DNA of 64,000 bases, from positions 50,335,043 through 50,399,042 of the forward strand of contig NC_057926.1 of assembly GCF_018873765.1 (NCBI RefSeq), written 5' to 3'. The notes beneath the pieces are model-generated. The model did not search any database. It was not told the DNA's origin and saw only the letters and a program-made list of their open reading frames with translations. This document shows, piece by piece, positions 48,702 to 60,690 of this stretch (position 1 is its first letter; each line of letters begins with the position of its first letter). This stretch comes from Telopea speciosissima. Its lineage: Eukaryota; Streptophyta; Magnoliopsida; Proteales; Proteaceae. Position numbers and translations under genes: made by a program.

Positions 48702-51680
48702 TTAAATATCATTTCTTCTCGTGACGTGTAGATACCGCCGCCATGTATCTTTGGTGACCTGTTCTCCATGATGGTCAAACCTAGCTACAAAATCGTTGAC
48801 CACAAGACGGGTTTGCCTGTGGAGGAAAGATTCCTCAACCGCCGAGGGGGAAAGTTCGTTGTGGCGACTTCATTGACTACCCTCCAAGTACCAGCCCGGA
48901 AGCGAGGAGTTCAGGAGAGAGCATCCCGGACCGTCACCTCGTTGGATAATTCGTTCGGTGATGAGCTTAGCATTGCCGTGGCGAAGCGTCGGGGTCATGG
49001 GTAATAAACCATGACAGGGGAAAAGTAAGTTCTAGCCTCAAGACTTATTAATTATTCTTCCCTTGGTAACCTCGAGTGCGGGTCCGGGCTTGAACCGCCG
49101 AGCTATTTCATGAGAGAAGGGAATAATTTAAGTTCGGGTCCCACGTACCTTTAGGAAGTACATTGGGGACTTATACCCATCTCTTATGAACCCATCTAAG
49201 AATGGGCTTTTCCCTAATTAAGGTTGTGGGCAGGCCCATTTAACCTATTGACCCAATGATGGGTTATTCCATCCACTTACCCACATAGGACTAATGGGTT
49301 GACCCATTAGGCCTCATGACCCATTTGTCTAGAGGTACCCAAATACCCATTTATTATAAATGAGTCCATGAGGGAGAGAGAGAACATTACTTCTCCTTCA
49401 TCATTCTCTTCTACCCTAAATCGTGGAGGAGAGAAAGAGGAGAGAAAGAGGAGAGAAAGAGGAAGAGGAAGGTGAAGAGGCTTGGAGGAAGGTGGAGAAC
49501 CCATCTCTTGGGCCATAAATCGTGGAGCTCTCTCATCTTGGGGGTAGGTAAGCTATTGAAGCTTCTTCCTTCTTCTATTTTGGATTTTAAAAGGGGTTGG
49601 GTAATGGGAGAGATTGACCTAGATCTCTCTCGGAACCTAGGGAGTCGATGGAGCATTAAAGCCCAAGCTATGGTGGAGTTATTTCACTCCATTATGAGCT
49701 CTAATGTAAGGGTTCTCATTGCCATTTGAGAGATTTAAGGTTGGACCCTAATGAGCTTAGGATGGAGTTTCCTAGAAGTTCTTGTGCTTTAAAACCACTT
49801 GAAAATGGGGTCCTTGGAGGGGAATCCTTCGGATTTTGGACCGAAGGTGTGAGGGTTTACATGTGGTTTCGCACTGCAAGAAACCACCCCGAAATTACCT
49901 TCCGAGAAGGCCCTGTGAAGCTCGGATTTACACTCGGTTTCAGTTTTCAAACCACATCCGCATCCGACCTTGACTAAAATTGTCCTGAGCCCGTGTGAAG
50001 CTCGGATTTACACTCGATTTCGTTTTCAAACCACATCGCATCCGACCTTGACTAAAATTGTCCCGAGCCCCCGTGAAGCTCGGATTTACACTCGGTTTCG
50101 TTTTCAAACCACATCCGCATCCGACCTTGACTAAAATTGTCCGAGCCCCCGTGAAGCTCGGATTTACACTCGGTTTCAGCAAACCACATCTGCATCCGAC
50201 CTTGACTAAAACTGTCCCGAACCCCCGGTTTCCTAGGATTTACATGTGGTTGCAGAATTTGGGCATGAAACCACTCCTGCAACCACTTTGTTTCTGAAAC
50301 CTTATACTAAGTGATTATGGGAGACCTTTTGGGAATCCTTTCCCTTCGCTCGTTTAACCTTATTTCACTCTTTGTATAGGTTAATATATTCATTTTTGTG
50401 GCTTATTGCTTGATCGAGGCGACAACTGATAATCGTGGTGCTTGGCGTATACGTAGTGAGTGGGTTTGGTCGTTTGGGCCTGTTATTATTATTGCATTAT
50501 ATATTATGTAATCATTATAATTAATAAGCATGTTTGCGCATATTGCATACTCTTATATACAATTGTTATAATGTTGATCGGTAATGTTGTACCTTGATGG
50601 GTCTCGGTGCCGGTGGGTACCGGTGCCGGAACCCCGAACACTATATACATTTATGAAGAAATTATGTTGAATGTCATGTTGAACTGTATGCGCCGTGCCG
50701 TGCTGGTAACCGGGCACTAAACCAGATGAAAAGTTGATGCGCCCGGATTACCTCTCGGGACGATAGGACTTGCATGTAGTGTATTGTGGCTAGGATTTCA
50801 CACCCTTATGCTACGACCCTTACCAATAGGGGTTTAGGTGTTGGGTAATCAGTACACCGGATTCTGTGGAGGTGGGAGAGGCCAGTCATGGTAGTATTGG
50901 TTATCAGGGGTCTGCCACTGAGTGGTCTTGGAGGCTTCGATCGGCGTAGGTCCTACGTGACAATTGAGGTTTCATTGTGGCGATAAGTTAAGTGACCCAC
51001 AGTGTCTCCCGAGTTGTCACGAGCATATGCCATTGACTTAGTTGTTTGTTAGGTGGAAAAATGGACTTAACATGTGCATGCATCATTGGACTATGTGAAT
51101 TGCGTGTTTGTGCATCCCCATCCCCTCACTGGCTCAGTGGAGCTAACCCCCTCGTGCGCACACTTTTTAGATTATGATGCAGGTGACGGATATCTCGCGG
51201 GACTTGGAGTGCAGCCCTCGGGGTACGATGAGATTGGTGAGGAGGAACCGGAGGCCGTGTTTGAGGAACATGGCGACGGGTGTCCTTGCGATGATTGTGC
51301 CTACGGGCCGTGAGGATATTCGGGACTCGATCCCTTTTTGATTTACTTTTGAGGCTAAGGCCTATGTTGAAATACTTACTGTTATACCATTTTTGATAGT
51401 TATTAGATGGTCATTGGAAATGTAACTAATTACTGTATTTATCATCTAGCCTTTGAACATCTTGTAACTATTCGATTTATACGCTTCCGCAATACTACTG
51501 ATCCTTGGAATGTAATATTCCTCTTTTTCTGCATTCTAATATTATATTGTGTTAATGTTGGTTATGACTGTGCGTTGGGACACTGTGTCAGTGATCCGGG
51601 CGGTTTAGTAGGATGACACGCGTCGTCCTAGTCACCCTTTATATGATATTATATTCCTTGTCTGGAATAGGGGCGTTACA
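48675..51680 (+). repeat. 3' LTR (3,006 bp)
   Basis: Nearly identical to 37711-40730. It includes the four-unit repeat (units at 49916, 49996, 50074 and 50152) and the 79-codon frame (51074-51313). Many differences from the 5' LTR are single-base losses. It is followed directly by the target duplication ACGGC. Confidence 0.95.
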
Positions 51681-51685
51681 ACGGC

Positions 51686-51761
51686 GAAGGCTGCTTTATC
51701 GAAGATGATTAGGGGTACATGGGAACAAAAGCATCTGGATCTCATCTTCATCTACATCGGA

Positions 51762-51797
<36 letters not shown>

Positions 51798-52330
51798 GCT
51801 GCAAGAGGGGCAACCTACTAAAGAATGCAGTGAAGGATGTGTTGGAAAAGCTACAGGAGGGACAATAGGGTAATAGGATTTTAAAATATTAGGCATAAAA
51901 AGATGTGGAAGTTTGTAGTTTGGGGGATTCATCAAAAGACCAAGTTTTCCTTCTGCCACAGTTAAGGGAAATCCCCGGTCAAAGGATTTCTCTTGATCGA
52001 GGCCCTCAAATGGTGTTGAGAGAGTATTCCGCAACAGTGGAGGATAATTTTGACCATTGTAAATAGGGGTAGAGTTTTATGGCCATTGATCACCATACAG
52101 TTCCTTCATGCGATGTGAAGAAAAAAATTTCCCATAAAAAATATTCTAAATAGGAACGCTTAAGTGATTACAGGGAGTCTTGCTAACCACCGAGCTTGGC
52201 ACCAAGACACCATAAAGTTACCCTCATTAATGGCATGTCTTATCTGGGACAGTATTTTTATCTTGTGTGCCACCTAAGATGATGATGAATTATTGTCATC
52301 ATCTTTTTACACCGATATTATTCTCCCTTT
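51686..52330. other. Spacer with (GA)n run
   Basis: Contains a (GA)n microsatellite at 51769-51795. No gene recognised. Confidence 0.4.
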
Positions 52331-52334
52331 TTTT

Positions 52335-55300
52335 TTTTGGGTGTGGTTTTCTTTCACCCATGGTGAAGGAGGTATTCCTTCACTGTGAGCGTTAATGGGG
52401 TGGGACGAATGGCATAAATGAGGGAAGGGTATTACAGACCTTCAATTAGTAGGGGAAGTAATAATAACAATCAGATCGTGGGTTTTCCTTCTCCCATGGT
52501 GGAAAAAAAACTTTCTTCTTTTGGGGTTGGGGTTTCGACAACTATTCCAACCCATGTGATTTCATAGAAAACGGAAGTGCGTGGATGCGCACTCCTGCGA
52601 AGAAAACACATTACAAACAAGTAAGTCCTTTTCACCCCTAAGGTGGTCGTAGATCAGTTAGCTCAACCATTGCTTTCCATCACCCATGACAAATGAGTAT
52701 TCCTTCACCGTGGCATTATGGGGTTGGGATGGGTGTCATGAGTGAGGGAGGGATATTTTGAACTTTCAACTAGTAAGAGAGTAACAACAGCGGTCAGATC
52801 GTAGGTTTTCTTTCTTCCACAGTCATGGAAACATTCTCTTTTAGGAGTTGATTTTCCTTCACCCACAATGAAGTAGGTATTCCTTCACCCTAGGCATTTA
52901 ATAGGGTGAGATGAGTGTCATAAGTGAAGGAGGGGTATCTAGAACCTTCAACTAGTAGGGGGAGCAACAATGGTGATTAAATCATGGGTTTTCCTTCTCC
53001 CATGATAGAGGAAAGCTTTCTCTTTGAGGATGTCGTTTTCCTTCACCCTCGACAAATGAGGTATTCTTTCACCGTGGGCATTAATGTAGATCGTATGAAT
53101 GTCCTAAATAAGGGAAGGGTATTTTGGACCTTTTAACTATTAGGAGAAGTAACAATGGCAGTTAGATCACGGGTTTTTCTTCTATGGTGGATGTAAATTT
53201 TTTAGGGGAACATTTTCCTTCACCACGGTGAAAAATGTATTCCTTCAACGTAGACATTAATGAAGTGGGATGGGTTTCATAAATGAGGGAGCATTTCAGA
53301 CTTTCAACTAGTAGGAGGAGTAATAATGACAATTAGATCATGGGTTTTCCTTCTTCCATAGTGGAGGAAAAAATTTTCGTTGTCAAATCGTGGGTTTTTC
53401 TTCTCCCACAATGGAGGAATACTTTTTTCTTTTGAGAGTCAATTTTCCTTCACCCATGATGAAGGAGGTATTCATTCACCATGGGAATTAATAGGGTGAG
53501 ATGGGTGTCATAAATAAGAGATGAGTATTTTGGACCTTCAACTAGTAGGGGAATACTAAGAGCGATCAAATAATAGATTTTTCTTCTCCCATGGTGGAGG
53601 AAAGCTTTCTCCTTTTAGGGGACGATTTTCCTTCATCCACGGTGAAAGTGGTATTCCTTCATTAAGGGCATTAATGGGGTGAGATGAATATTATAAATGA
53701 GGGAGGTGTAGTTTAGACCTTCAAATAGTATGAGAAATAATAATGGATCGAGATCAAATCATGAGATTTCCTTTTTCAAAGGTTAAGGAAAACTTTTTCC
53801 TTTTAGGGGCGGTTTTCCTTTACCCACAACAAGGAAGTACTCCTTTACCGTGGGCATTAATGGGGTGCGATGAGTGTCATAAATGAGGGCAATTAGTAGG
53901 AGTACTAATACCAGTCAAATCATGGACATTCCTTTTCCACAATGGAGGAAAACTTTTTAATTTTTGGGGGAGGTTTTCCTTCACCCACGGCAAATGAGGT
54001 ATTCTTTCACCATGGTCATCAATGGGAGTGGATGGATGTCATAAATAAGGGAAGGACATTTTGGGCCTTCAACCGATAGGAGAGTAATAATGTTAGTCAG
54101 ATCATGCCTTTTTTTTTTCTTCTCCCATGATGGAGGAAAAATTTGCTTTTTAGGGGGAGATTTTCCTTCACCCACGATGAATGAGGTATTCTTCATCGTT
54201 GGCATTATTGGTGTTATACTCGCACATCGGGAGTATAATTAATTATTTTTTTTTTCTATGACGTGTAGTTACCATTGCCATGTATGCTGGTGAGCTATTC
54301 TCACTGGTGGTCAAACCCAGCTACAATTTTTTTTACCACAATACAGGTTTGCTTGTAGAGGAAATTATCGGGGTCATGGGGGACAAACCATGACGGCTAA
54401 GAAGTAAGTTCTAGCCTTTAATTTTATTTATTTATCCTTTCCCTCGATGCCTTCGAAGTGCGGGCTAAGGTTTGAACCGCCCGGGCTATTTTAATTGGAC
54501 AGAAAATATTTTATTGGTGGGTCCCACTTACTTCGGGAAACATGTGAAGAGCTTAAGCCATATCATATGAACCCATCTTTTAATTAGGCTCTTTCCTAAT
54601 TATAACCAGTGGGCATGCCCATTTAGTTTAAGAGACCCATTGGACTCAAGTGGCCATTTAACTTATATGGCCCATTTAACTTAAGGGTCCATTTAACTCT
54701 ATTTAACCCAAGGATGGGTTATTCCATTCCTAATTCTCAAATACAATCATGGGTCGACCCATTTAGCTCTTGACCCATTTAACTTAAAGGACCCAAGACC
54801 AATTTTCTATAAATAAGACTAAAGGGGGAGAGAGCATTCATTTCTCTTTACTTCTCCCATCTAACCTAAATCGTGGAGGAGAGAAAGATGAGTGAAAGAG
54901 GATGGAGAAAATGAGGAGGAAGGTGGAGAAGCTTGGTTGGAGGTTGAGACCCCACTTCTTGGAGCCATGAACGTGGAGCTCTCCTATTCTTGGGGTAGGT
55001 AAGCCATTAAATCCTACACCTCTTCCTCTATTTTGGGTTTTAAGGTTTGGGGAAATTGGAGAGACTTGACCTAGGGTTCTCTTGGAATCCAAGGAATCGA
55101 TGGAACCTCTAAGCCTAGGCTATGGTGGAGTTATTTCAATCCATTACAAGCTCTAAGCCTAAGCAATCTCTTTTCATTTGAGAAATCTAGGGGTTCTACC
55201 CTATTGTGCCTTGGATTAGGTTCTTCTTGGGTTTCCTCTTGAATCCCTCGAATTGAATGGACTTAATGAGGCCTTAGAACCCTAATGGACATAGAAAAGA

Positions 55301-57245
55301 GCTTCCTTGGTGTTCCTATGCTTTTAAACTACTTGAAAATGGAACCCTTGGAAGAGGGTCCCTTGGATTTTGGACCTGCAGGTGTGAGGTTTTACATGTG
55401 ACTTAAGACCTGCAAGAAACCACCCTGAAATTACCTCCCTAAGAAGGCCCCTGGAAAGCTAAGATTTATGTGCGGTTTCACTTCCTGAGATAAACCACTT
55501 GTGCAACCGCACTTGACTGAGACTGTTATGAGCCCCTGATTTTTCAGGATTTACCTGTGGTTTCAGGAATTGGGCATGAGACCACGTATAAAACCACCCT
55601 GTCTCTGAAATCTTATACTTAAAAGAATTAAGAGAGACCTTTTGGGGATTCGTCCCTTTACTTATTTAACCATATTCTTACTCTTTGTCTAGGTTTAAAA
55701 CTCACATCTTGTGGCATATTACTTAATCGCGACGACAACTTGTAACTTTGGGACATAACTTATATTGTGAGTGGGTTTGGTTTGTTTGGACTTGCTATTA
55801 TTATTAATTTCATATGTATCATACTATTAGTATATTTTATTAAGCATGATTGTGCATTTTGCATATTTTATTAAATGATTGATATGATGATGTTGTGGTT
55901 GCTTTCCATTCTTTATTGAGTTACGGTGTCGGTGAATGTCGGTGCCGGAACCCCGGAATACATATATAATACCTTTGATTGAATGTCATATTAAACTGTA
56001 TGCACCGTACCGTGTTGATACCCGGGTGCTAAACCAGATGAAAATTTGATGCGCCCGGATTACCTCTCGGGACGATAGGACTTGCATGTAGTATATCTGC
56101 GGCTAGGACTTTGCACCCTTATGCTACGACCCTTACCAACAAGGGTTTAGGTGTTGGATAACCAGAGCCCGGATTTTGTGGTGTGAGAGAGAGCCAGTTA
56201 TGGTAGTGATGGTTATCAAGGGGTTTGTCACTGGGATGTTTTGGTGGCATTGTCCGGCGTAGGGCCCCATGTGATAATTGAGGCTTCATTGTGGTGATGA
56301 TAGAAGTGACCCACAGTGTTACCCGAGTTGTCATAGTAGCATATACCTCTGACTTAGTTGTGATGATAGGTGAATTTTATTTAACATATGCATGCATCAT
56401 TGGACTTTGTGATCTATGTGTTTGTGCATCCCCATCCTCTCACTGGCTCAGTGGAGCTAACCCCCTCGTGTACACACTTTTTAGATTACGATGCAGGTAG
56501 CGAGGAGCACCGTGATCGATGTCCTCGAAATGATGTTGCCTACAGGGCATAGTGATGGTTGGGACTTGGTCCCTTTTCTGATTATTTTAGGGCTTAAAGC
56601 CCATGTATAAACATTTACTGTTATACCTTTGTTGATAGTTATTAGATGGTCTTGAGAAATGTATTAATTACAATATTTATCATTTAGCCTTTAAACATCT
56701 TGTAACTATTTGATTTTATACGCTTCCACAAAATTACTGATATTTTGGAATGTAATATTCCCTTTTCGCACTCTGATATTATATTGCTTTAATATTGGTT
56801 ATGACTATGCGTTGGGATACTATGTCAGTGATCCTGACAGTTTAATGGGATGACACGCGTCGTCCTAGTCACCCCTTATATTGTATTATATTCCTTGTCT
56901 GAGATGGGGGTGTGACAATTGGGGTGGGATGGGTGTAATAAATGAGGGGTATTTCAGACCTTTAACTAGTAAAAGAGTAATAGAAGCGATCATATCATGA
57001 GTTTTTCCTTCTCCCATGGTGAAAGAAAATTTTCTCCTTTTAGGGGACAGTTTTCCTTCATCCACAGCAAATGAGGTATTCCTTCACCAAGAGAATTAAC
57101 GAGGATGGGATTGGTGTAATAAATGAGGGAAGGGTATTTTTGACCTTCAACTAGTAAGGAGAGTAATAATGACAGTAAGATTATGTGATTTCTTTCTCCC
57201 ACGGTGGAGGAAAACTAGAGGAAAACTTTCCTTCACCATGATTTG
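52335..57245 (+). repeat. ~180-bp tandem satellite-like array, interrupted by a solo LTR
   Basis: A repeating unit of about 160-230 bp (mostly ~180). The order is TTTTCCTTCACCCA..., GAGGTATTCCTTCACC, GGGCATTAATGGGGTG, GTGTCATAAATGAGGG, CCTTCAACTAGTAGG, AGATCATGGGTTTTCC and TTCTCCCATGGTGGAGGAAA. Unit starts are near 52347, 52670, 52855, 53037, 53214, 53444, 53628, 53812, 53976, 54165 and, after the solo LTR, 57050 and 57230. Copies are clearly diverged from each other. No ORF is conserved. Confidence 0.9.
54212..56917 (+). mobile_element. Solo LTR related to the chromovirus, 5-bp target duplication
   Basis: A 2,706-bp single LTR starting TGTTATACTCGC and ending GGTGTGACA, flanked by ATTGG at 54207-54211 and 56918-56922. 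It aligns with the full-length element's LTR over most of its length (for example GATGCGCCCGGATTACCTCT near 56049 and CACTGGCTCAGTGGAGCTAA near 56440) but is clearly diverged. It lacks the four-unit repeat expansion and the intact 79-codon frame. It arose by LTR-LTR recombination after insertion into a satellite unit. Confidence 0.93.
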
Positions 57246-58384
57246 AAAGGTAACAACATGAATTGCGAGTAGTACTATTCTCCTCTATTTCTCTCTAGTG
57301 AAGAAACAGAGACGGAAACTCACCGGTATTACGTTATCAACCCTCTCTTTTATTTAATCTCCAAAAAGTTTATAGGGCAAGTGTAAGGGAGTGATAGGAA
57401 TTAACTCTTTGTGTATTGAACATTTTATATACTTCAGGAAGGTTGCGTTTGTTTGAATTCAAATTTGGCACATGATAAAAGGAAACTTTTGTTTTTTTTT
57501 ATTTGTTTTATATTTTCAAGGGGAGAGAGGGGAAGACATTACTCATCAAAACCTACCATATAACATATCTGCCAACAATCTGCCAACAATGAAAACTCTT
57601 TTCCATTGCATAGATAGTGACTATTTCCATTCTCGTGCCCACGCCACTTATATAACACATCATTTAGTATATTCTTTTTGGGAAAAGGTTTTCAGAGTCA
57701 TCCGCAAGATATGCTAGCACTATCTGTGTGTATCTTTCTCTCCTCCACATATGAAATGACATTACTACCTTTTGATGTACAAATGTACAATATCATTTTG
57801 TCGCATCTCATCAGTGCACAACCCTCGTCCATCTTTTTATTTTTATTTTTATGGCTAAAGGACTGATGGCTGATATTGCCATTCAATCCATTGAAGAGAT
57901 CATGTGAATTGAACATTTGTCAAAGCCTGCAAAAGAATTCAATCATGTGGCCCATTGTTTATTGTATTTTTTCTTAAGCACAAATCTACAAAGTTGAGCA
58001 CTAATTGATCAAACACTAGCAGATCCATAAAATATGCATTCTAGGAAAAACTCCATCATCCTGAATCAAATAGTGTTTTAGTCAAGGATAAAGCTTTTCT
58101 TCATTGTGGGCAAAAAGAATCTAGCTATTGGGGTGTCATTATTTCTCTCCCCTTAATTCTACAAAGTTTGAAATATCTTTGGAACTATTCCAATTTCCAA
58201 AGCCCCATCCATCCACCAAAACCCGTGACTCTTTACTCAAACCCAACATTTTTGTTGTGTTAAATGGTACTTAAATAATAAAATTTCTAAAGTCTTTTCT
58301 TTTCTTTTGAAATTTTGGTTTTCCCTCCTACAAGATCTTGCATTTTTTCTCTTTTTGTTTTTGTTTTTGGGTAATACACTTTTT
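57246..58384. other. Region with no recognised gene
   Basis: AT-rich, stop-rich sequence. No conserved motif seen. Confidence 0.4.
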
Positions 58385-59000
58385 GTGTGGAATGTTTAGT
58401 CCCACATTGGAAGTGAAAAAGAAAGAATAAAGGTGTAAGAGGAGAGACTCTCCTCCCTTCATCCATGTGTCGGGGTTCAGAATGATTTTTCACATGTGCA
58501 GGCCGGGCTAGGTCAGGTGTGATGTGGTGTGGTGAGGCTCAACCCATATTATCTTTTTGGTTCATTGTTGGGCTGGTTTTGGGCTTAATCACATATTAAT
58601 TATATTTGTTCAATGGGCTTGGATTCAGGCCCATAAGGCAAGGAGTAAAAAGTACATCATACCTATAGTATAGATACATAGACACATATAAATATCTTCC
58701 TAACACTTGAATTGAAATCTTTTAATCAAATCCATAGGAACCAAGGGCACCCTAAAAAATAATACACAAATTTGTGCTACTCTGTCTCTCTCTCTTATAC
58801 TGTTATGCTGCCTATTTACTTAAAAAACACTACAATGTTTTCATGATTCCATGGCATAGTTGTGTGGCTTGAGTACTACTTTGAATCTCAAAGGGGTTTG
58901 TAGTAGCTAGCGGAGTGCACTGTTACTGTTGGAAGCCAACAAAGCTGTTGTATCTTAGAGGCCTATTCACATACACCCGATTGCACCTGTAGGGGGTGAA
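58385..59000 (+). repeat. Copia-type LTR relic
   Basis: Begins with GGAATGTTTAGTCCCACATT, a word typical of the start of many plant copia LTRs. It then has a GAGGAGAGACTCTCC leader and ends with the GTTGTATCTTAGAGG...ACACCCGATTGCACC block that resembles those at 3.5 kb and 6.75 kb. No internal region was recognised. Confidence 0.5.
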
Positions 59001-59550
59001 TAAGGTCGTAAGGAGAGTGTCCATTGGTACACCTCAACCTACTCTGTCATCATACTGAATTTATCAACATTTCAAGTTCTCATTCTCTTAAAAAAATAAA
59101 TACATCTCTCTTAATTACATCATTTGATGCTACAATTTTAAAACATGGAATCACGGATTGAATCGATTATGATCTAATTCAGATTGAAATCGACCAGAAT
59201 CAGTCCCAAGAACCCTAGAATTGGCCCTTGATTTGAAAGCTCACTAATGCTAGAATTCCTTGGTATGAATTGGCTGTATTTGATCAGTCAGAATCGAGAT
59301 CAGTCATCGACGGTTCACCGATTCGATTCCCAATGTTTTAAACCGTACCCAAACCAGGTCCATAAGTCAATTTTATCTGAAACATTAAACTAACCAAAAC
59401 ACCACAACACTTACCTAGTAGACATTACTATCTAGAAACACCAACTCAGGGATTTCTACTACCTTATTTCTTTATTGAAACTCTTCTATATACATAGATA
59501 GAGATTAAGAGAAAGATGAAATAAGGGTTATTGTTGCACATGAAAATAGA
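59001..59550. other. Region with no recognised gene
   Basis: Contains AATCGATT/GAATCGACC-rich words (59150-59330), probably a degenerate dispersed repeat. Confidence 0.35.
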
Positions 59551-59944
59551 TCAACAAGGTATGGTGCAGACGCAAATTGGCACAGGAGGGCCAATGGTGG
59601 ACGTATTACAGTAGCCTTGGGCTTGAGGTCCATGGTGTTGGACGCATTTTGCCTGGCAATATTCATATTTGCAGCCTTTCCAACTTTCAGCTATGCACCG
59701 TTCAGCTTTCACCTTAAACACTTCAACTGTTTCACAAACAACAACAGATGAATAAGAAGTGGAAACTAAACTTAGTTCATTCAAATTCAGGGATTTGCAT
59801 GGATTATTGCATTGAAAGAAATTAAAATGGATAACAAGAAATGTTAGGGTTTAGGGTTTAAGCACAAGGTGACCTGCCTGAGATGGAAATGAAGGCGACA
59901 AGGAAGATGACGCAAAAGGTTGCAGGGAAGACCTTGGCGGCCAT
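59551..59944 (-). CDS. Defensin-like secreted cysteine-rich peptide
   Basis: A two-exon minus-strand gene. Exon 1 (59878-59944, ATG at 59944) encodes a signal peptide (MAAKVFPATFCVIFLVAFIS). Exon 2 (59551-59726) encodes the mature peptide with eight cysteines in the pattern C-x7-C-x4-C-x3-C-x11-C-x11-C-x-C-x3-C, ending CVCTIPC. The C-x3-C and C-x-C spacings are those of the cysteine-stabilised alpha-beta fold of plant defensin-like (DEFL) peptides, which act in the apoplast in defence or cell signalling. Predicted precursor 80 aa. The only splice that keeps phase with a strong donor uses GC (TCTCAG/GCAGGT); a GT donor further in (CACCTT/GTGC) also keeps frame but is weak. Function as antimicrobial or signal peptide cannot be told apart. 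Confidence 0.8.
59840..59870 (-). repeat. 31-bp telobox-containing repeat, copy 2
   Basis: Reverse complement of 7107-7137 over 31 bases, within the intron of the defensin-like gene. Confidence 0.6.
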
Positions 59945-60033
59945 TTTTGACAAGATGATGAGCTTTACCTGCTTTTGTTATCTGAAACCTGCTTAGTTAC
60001 ACAGTGACACTCCTATGATGATGAGCTTTCCTG

Positions 60034-60040
60034 CTTTATA
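60034..60040 (-). promoter_or_regulatory. TATA box of the defensin-like gene
   Basis: TATAAAG on the minus strand, about 90 bases upstream of the ATG at 59944. The intervening leader contains a local duplication of GATGATGAGCTTT (59955 and 60018). Confidence 0.55.
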
Positions 60041-60055
60041 CAGTTTAAAGTCTTA

Positions 60056-60160
60056 ATGGATTTCTTTTTCAGTAAAAAAAATAATCTAAGTGGATTTCTT
60101 TTTCAATAAAAAAAATCTAAGTAGATTTCTTTTTTAGTAAAAAGTCTTAAGTAGATTATA
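60056..60160 (+). repeat. Short tandem repeat (3 units)
   Basis: Three diverged units of about 37-40 bp, each with GGATTTCTTTTTC(A)GTAAAA or a close variant. Confidence 0.75.
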
Positions 60161-60399
60161 CTACTAGACTTTTTGAGCCTCCAAGATAAGATTGCATTTG
60201 TGAAATGATTTGATTGGGATTTACAGTCTTAGTAAATGGATTTTCTATTAAATCTATCAGATTCTTTTGGCCTTTTAGGAAGAATTGATGTAGGATCATG
60301 GGAAAATTTGTAATTTTCTTTAGGGCAAGAGATCGCTGTGTGGTCGCATGGCCCCTACACCAGTGAGCCGATGAGATCACAGGGTATCAATATGGATGG

Positions 60400-60690
60400 A
60401 TTTTTTATTTGATGAGGATTGGGGGCGGTAATTTTGCGTGTCCCTGTCTGTGGTGGAAAATTATCGCCCCCAGTACTGAGAGAGACTAATCGAGAGGTGA
60501 GTACACAATGAGAATTAATAACTCCTTTACCCATCTAATAATAAAATATGGGAAAAAGAATGTTGTTTGATTGTGTGGCCCCTACACCAGAGACGGATCT
60601 TTATCGCCCCCAATACTGGGGGCATCCTGTGCGCATCGTGCGGCGCAGCACGATCCATGTGTGCACAGTGGGCCATCTCCTCTAGGGGTT
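60400..60690. repeat. MITE fragments related to 61348-61504
   Basis: 60448-60475 carries GGAAAATTATCGCCCCCAGT, the complement of the right end of the MITE at 61.4 kb. 60594-60680 carries GATCTTTATCGCCCCCAATA, its left end, followed by partly matching interior (GTGTGCACAGTGGGCC). Both look truncated. Confidence 0.6.

Larger units (their letters stand above)
37711..51680 (+). mobile_element. Tekay/Del-like Ty3/gypsy chromovirus, full length
   Basis: A 13,970-bp LTR retrotransposon. LTRs 37711-40730 and 48675-51680 both begin TGTTATAC and end CA. The target duplication ACGGC is perfect at 37706-37710 and 51681-51685. A primer-binding site lies just inside the 5' LTR and a purine tract just before the 3' LTR. 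Order: 5' LTR, antisense ORF, gag, protease, reverse transcriptase, RNase H, integrase, chromodomain, 3' LTR. The gag type, pol order and C-terminal chromodomain place it in the plant chromovirus Tekay/Del lineage. Pol carries single-base indels, so this copy is unlikely to be autonomous as written. Confidence 0.95.

Noticed and set aside
51696..52034. Minus-strand 112-codon ORF
   Set aside because: Its middle is translated (GA)n microsatellite; no conserved motif.
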